Of a stretch of 64,000 nucleotides of DNA, positions 28,259 to 38,591 are shown piece after piece. This DNA comes from Nostoc edaphicum CCNP1411 (GTDB taxonomy: Bacteria > Cyanobacteriota > Cyanobacteriia > Cyanobacteriales > Nostocaceae), in the NCBI RefSeq assembly GCF_014023275.1, contig NZ_CP054698.1:992001-1056000 (forward strand), given 5' to 3'. Numbering within the stretch: position 1 is the stretch's first letter; each line of letters opens with the position of its first letter. The position numbers and the translations under genes were made by a program. The notes under the pieces were generated by a model, which saw only the letters and a program-made list of their open reading frames with translations, had not been told where the DNA came from and searched no databases.

Positions 28259-31200
28259 TTAGGCAATCACAGTAATATTTGCACTAGTAAGCGCTACCTG
28301 ATTCGAGAACTGAGCTATTTGAACTTGTGCTGTACCACCAACCCCATCTTTATCAAAGAATAGGTTACCCGTAGTTTGATTGTAGATAAAGCGATCGCTT
28401 GCGGTTGTCGCAATAGTACCAAGTCGGAACAAGCCAGAATCAAGTACAGTATTCTGAGATTGACTCAGTCCGAATTCTGCCTTGGAAACAAAGATAGTAT
28501 CATCTCCAACAGTAAAATCAGTAATAGTATCATAGCCACCAGTGCGGGTATCAGTCAGATATAAGCTATCTTGCCCAGTTCCACCAGTTAGCGTATCTCG
28601 ACCAATTCCACCGGTGAGTTCGTCGTCACCTGCACCTCCATCCAAGATATCATTGCCTGAGTTACCGAAGAGGCGATCGTTGCCACCTTCTCCGCTTAAA
28701 ATGTTAGCGCCACTATTTCCCGTAAGGATATTATTAAGGCTGTTACCAGTACCATTGATGACCTTGGTTCCAGTCAGGGTCAAGTTCTCCAGGTTATTTC
28801 CCAACACCCAACTCACCGAAGAATTGACTAAATCTGTGCCAGCATTTGAGCCTTCGACAATAATATCGCTGAGGTTGTCAACAGTGTAGATGTCATTGCC
28901 TGCTCCACCAACAAGACTGTCAATCCCTGCACCCCCATCCAAAATATCATCACCTGCACCGCTCAACAAAGTGTCATTGCCTGAGCCACCAAAGAGGCTA
29001 TCATTGCCACCTTCTCCGCTCAAGATGTTAGCGCCACCATTTCCCGTAAGGATATTATCAAGGCTGTTACCAGTACCATTGATTACCTTACTACCAGTCA
29101 GGGTTAAATTCTCCAGGTTATCTCCCAACACCCAACTCACAGCAGAGTTGACTAAATCTATGCCTACACTGGCGGCTTCAAAAATAACATCGCTGAGGTT
29201 GTCTACAGTGTAAATGTCATCACCATCTCCACCAACAAGACTGTCAATCCCCGCACCTCCATCCAAGGTGTCATTGCCTGCACCGCCCAACAAAGTGTCA
29301 TTGCCTGTACCACCAATCAGGCTGTCGTTACCATCTCCTCCACTCAAGTTGTTAGCGCCAGTATTTCCTATGAGGATATTATTAAGACTGTTACCAGTAC
29401 CGTTGATTGCCGAGCTTCCAGTCAGTGTCAAGTTCTCTAGGTTATCTACTAACACCCAACTCACCGAAGACTTAACTAAATCTGTGCCTGCATTTAAGCC
29501 TTCAACAATAACATCGTTTAGGTTGTCTACAGTGTAAATGTCATTGCCTGCTCCACCATCAAGACTGTCAATTCCTGCACCTCCATCCAAGGTGTCATTA
29601 CCTGCACCGCCCAACAAGGTATCATTGCCTGAGCTACCAAAGAGGCTGTCGTTACCATCTCCTCCGCTCAAGTTGTTAGCGCCAGTATTTCCTATGAGGA
29701 TGTTATTAAGGTTGTTACCAGTACCATTGATTGCCGAGCTTCCAGTCAGGGTCAACTTTTCCAGGTTATTTCCCAACACCCAACTTACTGAAGAATTGAC
29801 TAAATCTGTGCCTGCATTTAAGCCTTCAACAATAATATCGTTCAGGTTATCTACAGTGTAAATGTCGTTGCCTGCTCCACCAACAAGACTATCAGATCCC
29901 AAACCTCCATTCAAGGTGTCATTACCTGTACCTCCATCCAAGGTGTCATTGCCTGAATCACCAAAGAGGCTGTCGTTACCATCTCCTCCGCTCAAGGTGT
30001 TAGCAGCAGTATTCCCTATAAGAATGTTCTTAAGGCTGTTACCAGTACCATCGATTGCGACGGTTCCGGTCAGGGTCAAGTTCTCCAGGTTATTTCCCAA
30101 TACCCAACTTACTGAAGATTTAACTAAATCTGTGCCTGCACTGGCGGCTTCAGTAATAATGTCACCGATGCTGTCCACTATATAAGTGTCATTGCCTTTA
30201 CCACCAAGGAGACTGTCATCTCCTGTACCACCATCTAAGAAATCATTTCCATCGCCGCCATCGAGAGTGTCGTTATCACCTAGTCCGTTGAGGGTGTCGT
30301 TGCCCTGCAACCCTGAGATGATATCCATGATCCCTGTACCAGTCAGGTTATCTGCACCTAAAGTGCCATTAATGGGAGGCGTGACTTCATTAATGGTCAA
30401 GTTGACGGTAGCAGTGCTACTGCCTCCTTGCCCATCACTTATGGTGTAAGTGAAGTTGTCGGAGCCATAATAGTTTTCAAAGGGCGTATAAGTGTAAGTA
30501 CCGTTGTTGTTGTTAACTAAGCTTCCTTGGCTAGGTTCAGTGAAGCCAGTAATGGTCAATACGTCACTAACATCGACATCTGTATCATTGCTCAACAGAG
30601 TACTAGCGCTAATGATAATGGGTGTGTTTTTGTTTGTGGTGATGCTGTCGTTAACACCAACGGGCACATCGTTAACTGCCGTAATATTAATATTTCGGGT
30701 AACAGCAGTACTATTAGCAGTTCCATCATTGACGACAAAACTGACGGTACGAGGCGTAGTACTAGGGTTATCACTGCTGTTGGTATAAGTAATAGAACGC
30801 AGTGCAGTTTGATAGTTAGCAACAGTGGCACTGCCAGTTAAGGTTAAGACGCCTGTGCTACTGTTGTAGTTGCCCATGATTCCATCTTGCTCGCTGAAGG
30901 CGAGGATGTCTTGAGCAGAGACGAAACCACTGGTAATGCTGACAGTGGCACTGGAAAGGTTGGAGGAGTCTACATCGCTGATGGTGATGCCTGAGTCGAT
31001 GGCTGTAGTGGCGTTCTCAGTGTATGCCAGGACAGAGTTGCTGGCAGTAGCAACGGGCGCATTATTCACCACTGTAATATTAATATTGCGGGTAACGGCG
31101 CTACTATTAGCAGTCCCATCATTAACCACAAAGCTGACGGTACGAGGTGTAGTACTGGGGTTGTCGCTGCTGTTGGTATAAGTAACAGAACGCAGCACGG

Positions 31201-32998
31201 TTTGATAATTAGCAACGCTGGAACTGCCAGTTAAGGTTAAAACGCCTGTGCTGCTGTTGTAGTTGCCCATAATCCCATTCTGGCTGGTGAAGGCGAGGAT
31301 GTCTTCAGCAGAAGCAAAACCACTGGTAATACTGACAGTGGCACTGGAAAGGTTGGGTGAGTCTGCATCGCTGAGGGTGATGCCTGAGTCGATGGTTGTA
31401 GTGGCGTTCTCAGTGTATGTCAGGGCAGAGTTGCTAGCAGTAGTAATAGGTATATCGTTAACTGCCGTAATATTAATATTCCGGGTAACGGCAGTACTAT
31501 TAGCAGTCCCATCATTGACGACAAAGCTGACGGTACGAGGTGTAGTACTGGGGTTATCACTGCTGTTGTTATAAGTAATAGAACGCAGTACAGTTTGATA
31601 CTTAGCAACGGTGGCATTGCCGATTAAGGTTAAGACACCTGTGCTACTGTCGTAGCTGCCCGTAATCCCATTTTGGTCGCTGAAGGCGAGGGTGTCTTGA
31701 GTAGAGGCGAAACCACTGGTAATGCTGATAGTGGCACTAGCTAGGTTGGGGGAGTCTGCATCGCTGAGGGTGATGCCTGAGTCAATGGCTGTAATGGCGT
31801 TCTCGATGTATACCAAGTCAGAGGCCGAACCAGAAGTGATAGTCGGGGGAACCCCACTGTTTTTGTATAGTTGGGCATATATGCCATCGCCAGACCCATC
31901 TTGATTAGTGCTTTGCCAGGAAATGACAAAGTTATCATCTTGAGCGATCGCTATTGTGGGGTTAGATTGATAGTTAGGGGTGAAGGTATTGACTTGGAAT
32001 TCGACCCCTTGAGCTACCCCGGCACTGTTGTAGCGTCGGGCATATATCCCATCATAAGATGTGTCCTGACCATAGCTAGACCAGGAAATAACAAAGTCCC
32101 CAGTTGTATCCATTGCTACTACTGGGTTTTTTTGATCGTTGCTGTTGTAAGTATTGACTTGGAATTCGCCCCCTTGAGCTACCCCGGAACTGTTGTAGCG
32201 TTGAGCATATATTCCATTGCCAGACCCGTCTTGATTAAGGCTTTGCCAGGAAATAACAAAGTCCCCATCTGAATCCATCGCTACTGTGGGATTCGATTGT
32301 GATCTGTTGGTGGTGTTATTGACTTTAAATTCGTTCCCTTGAGCTACCCCAGCACTGTTGTAGCGTTGGGCATATATCCCATAGTAAGACCCATCCTGAT
32401 AATAGCTTTGCCAGGAAATGACAAAGTCCCCATCTGCATCCATCGCTACTACGGGGTTCTTTTGCTGATCAGCGTTCTCAGTATTGACTTTAAATTCACT
32501 CCCTTGAGCCACCCCAGCACTGTTGTAGCGTTGGGCATATATCCCATAGCCAGAACCGTCTTGATTCAGGCTTTGCCAGGAAATGACAAAGTCCCCATCT
32601 GAATCCATTGCTAATGTGGGGTTACTTTGATCACTGGTGTTCTCAGTATTAACTTTAAATTCGCTCCCTTGAGCCACCCCAGCACTGTTGTAGCGTTGGG
32701 CATATATCCCATAGCCAGAACCGTCTTGATTCAGGCTTTGCCAGGAAATGACAAAGTCCCCGTCTGCATCCATCGCTACTGTGGGGTTCTTTTGGTCGTT
32801 GGTAGTGGAGGTATTAACTTGAAATTCGCTCCCTTGAGCTACCCCAAAACTGTTGTAGCGTTGAGCATATATTCCATAGCCAGACCCGTCCTGACCAAAG
32901 CTTTGCCAGGAGATAACAAAATCCCCATCTGCATCAATTGCCACTGTGGAGTTATTTTGATTACTAGCGTTCTCAGTATTGACTTGGAATTCAGCCAT
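28259..32998 (-). CDS. Large RTX repeat protein, probable type I secretion substrate
   Basis: 1579 aa, no signal peptide. Residues 1-385: seven 55-aa repeats (core GDFVISWQS, DGIYAQRYNSAGVAQG). Next come three roughly 131-aa repeats (ENATTTIDSGITLSDAD, then SFVVNDGTANS) and one cadherin/VCBS-like domain (ending SDGQGGSSTATVNLTI). About residues 870-1460: blocks of RTX nonapeptides (GGAGNDTLDGG) with a YTVDN..D.I.EG spacer, about five times, 108 aa (324 bp) each. The last 120 residues are the usual RTX C-terminal domain. RTX repeats bind calcium outside the cell. No ABC exporter is adjacent. Confidence 0.92.
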   Translation of the reverse strand: MAEFQVNTENASNQNNSTVAIDADGDFVISWQSFGQDGSGYGIYAQRYNSFGVAQGSEFQVNTSTTNDQKNPTVAMDADGDFVISWQSLNQDGSGYGIYAQRYNSAGVAQGSEFKVNTENTSDQSNPTLAMDSDGDFVISWQSLNQDGSGYGIYAQRYNSAGVAQGSEFKVNTENADQQKNPVVAMDADGDFVISWQSYYQDGSYYGIYAQRYNSAGVAQGNEFKVNNTTNRSQSNPTVAMDSDGDFVISWQSLNQDGSGNGIYAQRYNSSGVAQGGEFQVNTYNSNDQKNPVVAMDTTGDFVISWSSYGQDTSYDGIYARRYNSAGVAQGVEFQVNTFTPNYQSNPTIAIAQDDNFVISWQSTNQDGSGDGIYAQLYKNSGVPPTITSGSASDLVYIENAITAIDSGITLSDADSPNLASATISITSGFASTQDTLAFSDQNGITGSYDSSTGVLTLIGNATVAKYQTVLRSITYNNSSDNPSTTPRTVSFVVNDGTANSTAVTRNINITAVNDIPITTASNSALTYTENATTTIDSGITLSDADSPNLSSATVSITSGFASAEDILAFTSQNGIMGNYNSSTGVLTLTGSSSVANYQTVLRSVTYTNSSDNPSTTPRTVSFVVNDGTANSSAVTRNINITVVNNAPVATASNSVLAYTENATTAIDSGITISDVDSSNLSSATVSITSGFVSAQDILAFSEQDGIMGNYNSSTGVLTLTGSATVANYQTALRSITYTNSSDNPSTTPRTVSFVVNDGTANSTAVTRNINITAVNDVPVGVNDSITTNKNTPIIISASTLLSNDTDVDVSDVLTITGFTEPSQGSLVNNNNGTYTYTPFENYYGSDNFTYTISDGQGGSSTATVNLTINEVTPPINGTLGADNLTGTGIMDIISGLQGNDTLNGLGDNDTLDGGDGNDFLDGGTGDDSLLGGKGNDTYIVDSIGDIITEAASAGTDLVKSSVSWVLGNNLENLTLTGTVAIDGTGNSLKNILIGNTAANTLSGGDGNDSLFGDSGNDTLDGGTGNDTLNGGLGSDSLVGGAGNDIYTVDNLNDIIVEGLNAGTDLVNSSVSWVLGNNLEKLTLTGSSAINGTGNNLNNILIGNTGANNLSGGDGNDSLFGSSGNDTLLGGAGNDTLDGGAGIDSLDGGAGNDIYTVDNLNDVIVEGLNAGTDLVKSSVSWVLVDNLENLTLTGSSAINGTGNSLNNILIGNTGANNLSGGDGNDSLIGGTGNDTLLGGAGNDTLDGGAGIDSLVGGDGDDIYTVDNLSDVIFEAASVGIDLVNSAVSWVLGDNLENLTLTGSKVINGTGNSLDNILTGNGGANILSGEGGNDSLFGGSGNDTLLSGAGDDILDGGAGIDSLVGGAGNDIYTVDNLSDIIVEGSNAGTDLVNSSVSWVLGNNLENLTLTGTKVINGTGNSLNNILTGNSGANILSGEGGNDRLFGNSGNDILDGGAGDDELTGGIGRDTLTGGTGQDSLYLTDTRTGGYDTITDFTVGDDTIFVSKAEFGLSQSQNTVLDSGLFRLGTIATTASDRFIYNQTTGNLFFDKDGVGGTAQVQIAQFSNQVALTSANITVIA

Positions 32999-33143
32999 GA
33001 AAAACCTCTGAAAAAAACTAAAAATTTGATTTCAACAATTACGGTCTGATTAAACAGATTCCTTAGTCATTAGGAATCACCGCACTTGGTCGCAAATAGT
33101 TCAACACTGGTGCAGTAAATGCTTGGCGGATTTCTTTTCGTTC

Positions 33144-33348
33144 CTAATTCCAAACCATCGCTAACCCATTCAGGTGGCACTGATCTTCTGATACTAATTG
33201 GGAAATAAATTTGGGATGCCAGCGTGGTACAAAGCTGAAGTCTGGACTCAAGGCAGAAAAAGTGGGTGTTGACAATCCACAGCCCTTCTCTGCCAAATTC
33301 CAGGTCGTGAATGTTGAGGTTGCCTGTGAAGTATGCCATCCGTGGCAA
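33144..33348 (-). pseudogene. TIGR03032-like protein fragment, frameshifted
   Basis: One minus-strand frame reads YFTGNLNIHDLEFGREGLWI then VNTHFFCLE. A neighbouring frame continues SPDFSFVPRWHPKFISQL then EDQCHLNGLAM. Joined by a one-base shift they match the conserved block of the TIGR03032/DUF4915 family (HDLxxx.LWxVNTxFSCL, SFVPRWxPxFIS, EDxCHLNG). The rest of the gene, normally about 350 aa, is missing. This relic lies directly upstream of the RTX gene. Confidence 0.65.
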
Positions 33349-33479
33349 ACTAACACTGTAAAATTAATGAGACAGACCACTAAGTGTGCCATCATTGTCA
33401 AAAAACAAACCTTTCCTAGGAAAGCAATCCAAAGGAATCGCCCCCTGATGAAAGTTCGCACAGCTATAAAGCTGCACTA

Positions 33480-33900
33480 TATTTAACTTTGTAAACATTT
33501 TGAACTTAGTTTTTTATAATGTCCTAATGCTAAGTCTTATTTAATAGACTACTGTCATAATAAAGACTATTTCTTTAAAATAAATCTGTATATATACTGA
33601 ATATAAAGCTTGGTTAAAACTTCAAGAATTTGAAGCCTAGATTAGCAGCTTTTGTTTGTTATAGCCACAAAGCCCATTGTTAGGCTTGAGCAAGTGCGTA
33701 GGCAAGCCCATCGTAGACATCGCCAATCGCTGTATTAAATATTGAAGCAATATACGTGTAAATGCGATTCCTTTGCTCAAAATTAGTAGAGTAAAAGTAG
33801 CAAGACTGACACCAGTCGCCAAGCGACGCCCAAAATTCCTGCTAAAAAAGGATTATAAAAATAAAATTATTATTTGACCTGATATTATCCAAAAAAGCTT
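33480..33900. other. Intergenic region upstream of cysC
   Basis: AT-rich for the first 150 bp, then sequence with a minus-strand open frame (33637-33822) that has a hydrophobic but unrecognisable product and contains the dispersed CTACGATGGGC-type repeat. I do not support a gene here. Confidence 0.3.
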
Positions 33901-33938
33901 TTTTGGGTGTGCCATTTGAAGTCTACAGCGGAGGTAGG

Positions 33939-34493
33939 ATGAGACAAAAAGAATATGGTATGACAATATGGTTCACTGGTTTAAGTGGTGCAGGTAAAAC
34001 TACTATCTGTCAATTCGTAGAGAAGGAACTGCGGATACAGGGATATAGAGTTGAAGTTCTGGATGGCGACGCGGTACGTCAAAACTTATGCAAAGGGTTG
34101 GGTTTCAGTAAAGAGGATCGAGAAGAGAATATTCGGCGCATTGGCTTTGTAGCTAGCCTTCTGGCCAGAAATAATGTAATTGTATTGGTTTCAGCCATTT
34201 CTCCCTACCGCAAAATTCGGGAAGAAGTGCGCCAAAGTATTCCATCTTTCATTGAAGTGTACGTCAATGCATCATTAGAAGTTTGTGAACAGCGAGATGT
34301 GAAAGGGTTATATAAAAAAGCTAGATCCGGGCAAATTAAGCACTTCACTGGTATTGATGATCCTTATGAAATACCATTCAGTCCTGAAGTCGAATGCAAA
34401 ACTAACCAAGAAAGCATTGCTGAAAGTGCAACTAAGGTTTTAGAAAAGCTGGAAGAGTTGGGTTATACAACTGCTAAAGTGAATAATTTATGA
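33939..34493 (+). CDS. cysC: Adenylylsulfate (APS) kinase
   Basis: 184 aa from ATG 33939 (MRQKEYGMTIWF), with GGAGGTAGG just before it. P-loop GLSGAGKTT (about residues 14-22), the DGDAVRQNLCKGLGFS signature, FVASLLARN, ISPYRKIREEVR and FTGIDDPYE are all present. It phosphorylates APS to PAPS in sulfate assimilation or sulfation. It stands alone, with no sulfate-reduction genes beside it, and may serve a sulfation pathway encoded elsewhere. Confidence 0.93.
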   Translation: MRQKEYGMTIWFTGLSGAGKTTICQFVEKELRIQGYRVEVLDGDAVRQNLCKGLGFSKEDREENIRRIGFVASLLARNNVIVLVSAISPYRKIREEVRQSIPSFIEVYVNASLEVCEQRDVKGLYKKARSGQIKHFTGIDDPYEIPFSPEVECKTNQESIAESATKVLEKLEELGYTTAKVNNL

Positions 34494-34524
34494 GTTAAAG
34501 AAAGTTTTTAACTCATAACTTCTA

Positions 34525-36537
34525 CTACGTTATCAATAATTGCCGAATTAACCTGGCTACTGCTTTTTGCGTGAAGCGGCTAGCAATTTGTTGACCCAAA
34601 CGCTGTACATCTGAATTTACCAATAACTGGGCAATTTGGGACGCTAGTTGCACTGGGTCAAAGCCTCTTGTTTCTTGAAGAATGCCCAATATACGTTTGA
34701 TATGCTGCAACGTTTGTTGTTGCTCAACTGTAGCCGCTGGAGTTTCATTAACTGCTGTCAATCCTACTCGTTCCCGCAACAGGGAGGTAAAGTTATGCAA
34801 AACATTTTTACCTAAAGCGTCGAGTCCGTTGACAGATTCATCTACTAGTTTGTCACGAATAAAAGCACCGCGTTCAGATGACAAAAATTCTATCCCCTGA
34901 TTCAGCACTAAATTAAAGTCGTAGTCTTGACTATTGCGCGCATTTTTTAATAAGTTTTCTAAGCGATTCCAGCGAAATCTGCCATCTTTAAATAGCAAAT
35001 CTTGCAATGATGCTCTTAATTGCGGTGCTGGGTCGGTTAACAGGCGTTTAGAAACGTAGGGATAAGCTTCGCTGAGGACTTTAAAGTTCGGATCTATAAA
35101 TATTGCAATACCTTCCAGTGTCACGAGGGAGCGAATAATTAAAGCGTAGTAGGGTGGTACGCGGAAAGGATATTCATACATCAAAGCAGATAGTTCATCG
35201 GTGATGCTTTTAATATTAAGATCGGCAACACTGGCTCCTTCGGCATCAGCAAAGACTCTGGCAAAAGCTGGGATAATTGGTGTTAAATCGGTTTCTGGTG
35301 ATAAGAAATCTAACTTAACGTAGTCTTTTGCTAATCCTTCAAAGTCGCGGTTGACGACGTGGACGATCGCTTCAATTAATCCATAACGCTGTGGTGGCTT
35401 AATCTCGCTCATCATTCCAAAGTCGAGATAAGCCAATTTGCCATCTGGTGTTGCTAATAAATTACCAGGGTGGGGATCTGCATGGAAAAATCCGTGTTCT
35501 AGCAACTGGCGCAGGGAACACTGCACACCCACTTCAATTAGATAACGAGCATCTATACCTTGGGCGCTAATTTCTGCTGTCTGGGTTAATTTGGTGCCGT
35601 TAATCCACTCCATCGTCAAGACGCGACGATTGGTGTATTCCCAGTAAATTTCCGGTACGTATATGTCTTTTATATGACCATATAGCTCGAAAAATCGTTC
35701 GGCATTTTCGCCCTCATGGATGTAGTCCATCTCTTCAAAGATGCGATCGCCTAATTCATCAAGAATCCCAACTAAGTCACTTCTTACCCGTTTGACCTTT
35801 TTCTGCACCCAAGCAGCGAGGTTACGCAAGATATACAAGTCAATGGTGATCCCCTCTCTTAAGTCAGGGCGTTGAACTTTAACAGCGACTTCTTCACCAG
35901 TTTTTAGCTTACCTTTATAAACTTGCCCCAACGAAGCCGCAGCAATTGGTTGGGCTGAGAGTTCGGCGTAAACCTCTTCTGGAGGTGCACCTAGTTCTTC
36001 TGTGATAAACTGGTAGGCAATTTCGTTGGGAAAAGGCGGTAATTGGTCTTGTAGCCTAGTTAATTCTTCTAGGTATACAGGAGGAACTAGATCCGGTCTG
36101 GTGGACAAAGCTTGTCCAATTTTGATGTAAGCAGGCCCCAGTTGCGTCAGTAATTCTCGTAACTGAGTGGCTCGGCGGCGATCATTTTTGACGACAATTC
36201 CCCGTTTACTATCCGACCACAACCCAAAAGCAAAAGATAGGGTCGGCCCCAACACGGCGAAAATCCGCCGTACAACTTGCACTTTTCTATTTTGGTAATG
36301 CGCCGCTATGCCTACGGGATCGTAAAGCGTCTCCGGTTGAGCAGTTGTCCTGAGCTTTTGAGCAGCTAAGAGGGATGGTGATGTCTGCGATGGGCTACGC
36401 CTACGCACTACCAAGCCTTGTGTACCATTTTCTTCTGGCACTATATCTATAACGTCCAGTTCGCCTCGGCGATTTGTGCCGTTGCGACTGTCCTCCTGAA
36501 TCAGTTGGGAACTAGGGGGAAGTGTCTTAACAATCAT
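34525..36537 (-). CDS. ABC1/AarF/UbiB atypical kinase
   Basis: 670 aa. Family motifs: KxGQ signature IKIGQALSTRPDLVP (about residue 138), AAASLGQVYKG (the Ala-rich loop), VAVKVQRPDL with the Lys, HADPHPGNLL, and LDFGMMSEI for metal binding. The C-terminal 200 residues are helical, ending in two hydrophobic segments. Family members support quinone synthesis or lipid metabolism in membranes; in cyanobacteria and plastids they are linked to prenylquinones. The N-terminal 60 residues are variable, with an Arg/Ser-rich stretch (RRRSPSQTSPS) encoded by dispersed-repeat-like DNA. Confidence 0.9.
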   Translation of the reverse strand: MIVKTLPPSSQLIQEDSRNGTNRRGELDVIDIVPEENGTQGLVVRRRSPSQTSPSLLAAQKLRTTAQPETLYDPVGIAAHYQNRKVQVVRRIFAVLGPTLSFAFGLWSDSKRGIVVKNDRRRATQLRELLTQLGPAYIKIGQALSTRPDLVPPVYLEELTRLQDQLPPFPNEIAYQFITEELGAPPEEVYAELSAQPIAAASLGQVYKGKLKTGEEVAVKVQRPDLREGITIDLYILRNLAAWVQKKVKRVRSDLVGILDELGDRIFEEMDYIHEGENAERFFELYGHIKDIYVPEIYWEYTNRRVLTMEWINGTKLTQTAEISAQGIDARYLIEVGVQCSLRQLLEHGFFHADPHPGNLLATPDGKLAYLDFGMMSEIKPPQRYGLIEAIVHVVNRDFEGLAKDYVKLDFLSPETDLTPIIPAFARVFADAEGASVADLNIKSITDELSALMYEYPFRVPPYYALIIRSLVTLEGIAIFIDPNFKVLSEAYPYVSKRLLTDPAPQLRASLQDLLFKDGRFRWNRLENLLKNARNSQDYDFNLVLNQGIEFLSSERGAFIRDKLVDESVNGLDALGKNVLHNFTSLLRERVGLTAVNETPAATVEQQQTLQHIKRILGILQETRGFDPVQLASQIAQLLVNSDVQRLGQQIASRFTQKAVARLIRQLLIT

Positions 36538-36589
36538 GAAGAAGGCTACCAGTTCAGAACGATCACATTAAGTATTGTAACAATATGTT

Positions 36590-36640
36590 TAGAAATTGGG
36601 AATTGGGAATGGAGCATTGGGCATTGGTTATTTCTTCCTT
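36590..36640. repeat. Short tandem heptanucleotide-type repeat
   Basis: Approximate repeats of ATTGGGA / ATTGGGC (GAAATTGGGAATTGGGAAT, then GCATTGGGCATTGG) lie in the gap before recN. Such short tandem repeats are frequent between genes in heterocystous cyanobacteria. Confidence 0.55.
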
Positions 36641-36793
36641 ATTTCCTCCTGCTCATAGTACTAATAGGTCTGCTACACTTAAACGGGCATACTAGTTCAA
36701 TAGTAGTAGGTATTGCTAGTTGCTGAAAAACCATACTTATTGTCTTGTAAGTTAGAAGTATCTGGCATCTGCCCTCATGGAGAATTTGGCTTG

Positions 36794-38542
36794 ATGTTGC
36801 TCTGCCTGAGAATCGAAAACTTTGCCTTAATAGACCAACTGGAATTGGAATTTGGCGCGGGACTAAATGTGTTGACAGGTGAAACCGGCGCTGGAAAATC
36901 GATTATCTTGGATGCCATTGATGCCGCTTTAGGAGGTAAAGTTTCTAGTCGAGTCATTCGTACAGGAACAAGTCGGGCGATGGTGGAAGCGACTTTCACC
37001 TCAAACGCCCCTCTAGCGGCTTGGTTGACCGAACAAGAAATAGATTTACTTGATGAAAATTCCGTAGTCATTAGCCGAGAAATCACAGCCACTGCTAGTA
37101 ATATCCGCAGTCGATCGCGGGTGAATGGTGTGTTGGTAAATCGGCAGATTATGGGAGGAATGCGCGATCGCTTGGTGGAAATTACAGCCCAAGGTCAAAC
37201 GGTACAAGTAGGACAATCTGCCCAAGTCCGGGACTGGTTGGATTTATATGGCGGCGACTCTCTAATGCAGCAACGTCATAAAGTTGCCACGAGCTTTAGT
37301 ACTTACCAACAGGCGCATTTAGCACTAGAAAAACGCCGAACATCAGAACGGGAAAGGTTGCAACAACTCGACTTACTGACTTATCAAGTGCAGGAATTGG
37401 GAGCAGCCAATCTCAGTGAACCTAATGAATTGGAACAGTTGGGACAAGAACGGGAACGCCTAAATCATGTCGTCGATTTGCAACAGATGAGTTACAAAGT
37501 TTATCAGGCTTTGTATCAAAACGATCATGAAACTCCCGCCGCAGGTGATTTATTGGGAGACAGTGAGGCGATATTAAATGACATGGTGGAATACGATACC
37601 CAACTACAACATCTGTTGGAATTGGTGCGGGACGCGCAAGCTGCGGTAATGGAAGTGGGAAGGCAAATTAATGCTTATGGGGATGGTTTGGAAGCCGATC
37701 CGCAGCGGTTGGAAGAGGTGGAAGAACGGATTCAGGAATTAAAGCAAATTTGCCGCAAGTATGGGCCGACACTTACAGAAGCGATCGCTTATTACCAACG
37801 TATCCAAGGGGAATTGGCCCAACTTAACGACAGCGAACAATCTATTGAAAACTTAGAACAGCAAGAAAAGGCTTTTTTTGAAAAACTTACCCAAGCAAGT
37901 AATCAGTTAACTCAACTGCGGAGTAAGGCGGCTGCTAATTTAGAATCACGTTTGATAGCTGAACTCAAGCCCCTAGCGATGGAAAAGGTGAAGTTTCTGG
38001 TTGAAATATTACCAGCTTTCCCAACTGCGATGGGAGCAGATAAAATTACCTTTACATTTAGTTCCAACCCTGGAGAACCACTGCAACCTTTAACGGAAGT
38101 TGCCTCTGGCGGGGAAATGAGCCGCTTTTTACTGGCGCTGAAAGCTTGTTTTTCTCAGGTTGATGTGGCTGGAACGATGGTTTTTGATGAAATTGATGTC
38201 GGGGTTTCGGGAAGGGTAGCCCAAGCGATCGCAGAAAAATTACACCAGCTAAGTCAACGCAACCAAGTATTGTGTGTTACCCACCAGCCTTTAGTTGCGG
38301 CAATGGCTGATCGGCATTTCCGCGTAGATAAGCAAACGATTAATCCAGGTAAGGGTAAAAAAGCCAACAATGTAAATGCTGAACAGCGTACTGTTGTCAG
38401 AGTTACTACTTTGGATAATTTAAATACTCGCCGGGAAGAATTAGCGCAGTTAGCTGGTGGTAAATCTGCAAGTGACGCGATCGCTTTTGCAGAATCTCTG
38501 TTATTACAAGCTGCGAACCACCGTCGCGGTGAGCATACTTGA
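36794..38542 (+). CDS. recN: DNA repair protein RecN
   Basis: 582 aa from ATG 36794 (MLLCLRIENFALIDQL). Walker A GETGAGKSIILDAI (about residues 33-46), long coiled-coil arms (about 160-360), then the ABC signature EVASGGEMSRFLLAL and Walker B MVFDEIDVGVSGRVAQ. RecN is an SMC-like ATPase that acts at double-strand breaks. The upstream 81 bases read in frame but lack homology-like sequence, so they were left out. Confidence 0.95.
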   Translation: MLLCLRIENFALIDQLELEFGAGLNVLTGETGAGKSIILDAIDAALGGKVSSRVIRTGTSRAMVEATFTSNAPLAAWLTEQEIDLLDENSVVISREITATASNIRSRSRVNGVLVNRQIMGGMRDRLVEITAQGQTVQVGQSAQVRDWLDLYGGDSLMQQRHKVATSFSTYQQAHLALEKRRTSERERLQQLDLLTYQVQELGAANLSEPNELEQLGQERERLNHVVDLQQMSYKVYQALYQNDHETPAAGDLLGDSEAILNDMVEYDTQLQHLLELVRDAQAAVMEVGRQINAYGDGLEADPQRLEEVEERIQELKQICRKYGPTLTEAIAYYQRIQGELAQLNDSEQSIENLEQQEKAFFEKLTQASNQLTQLRSKAAANLESRLIAELKPLAMEKVKFLVEILPAFPTAMGADKITFTFSSNPGEPLQPLTEVASGGEMSRFLLALKACFSQVDVAGTMVFDEIDVGVSGRVAQAIAEKLHQLSQRNQVLCVTHQPLVAAMADRHFRVDKQTINPGKGKKANNVNAEQRTVVRVTTLDNLNTRREELAQLAGGKSASDAIAFAESLLLQAANHRRGEHT

Positions 38543-38591
38543 CCAAATGATTCGTAATTCGTAATTAATGGTACAGAGCAACTCGATAAGT

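Noticed and set aside
28376..33049. A row of open frames on the plus strand opposite the RTX gene, several exactly 324 bp apart
   Set aside because: They mirror the 108-aa repeat of the RTX protein on the other strand; the translations are Pro/Leu/Ser-rich and artificial.
33637..33822. 61-codon minus-strand hydrophobic frame upstream of cysC
   Set aside because: No start signal, and it contains a dispersed-repeat sequence; no family resemblance.
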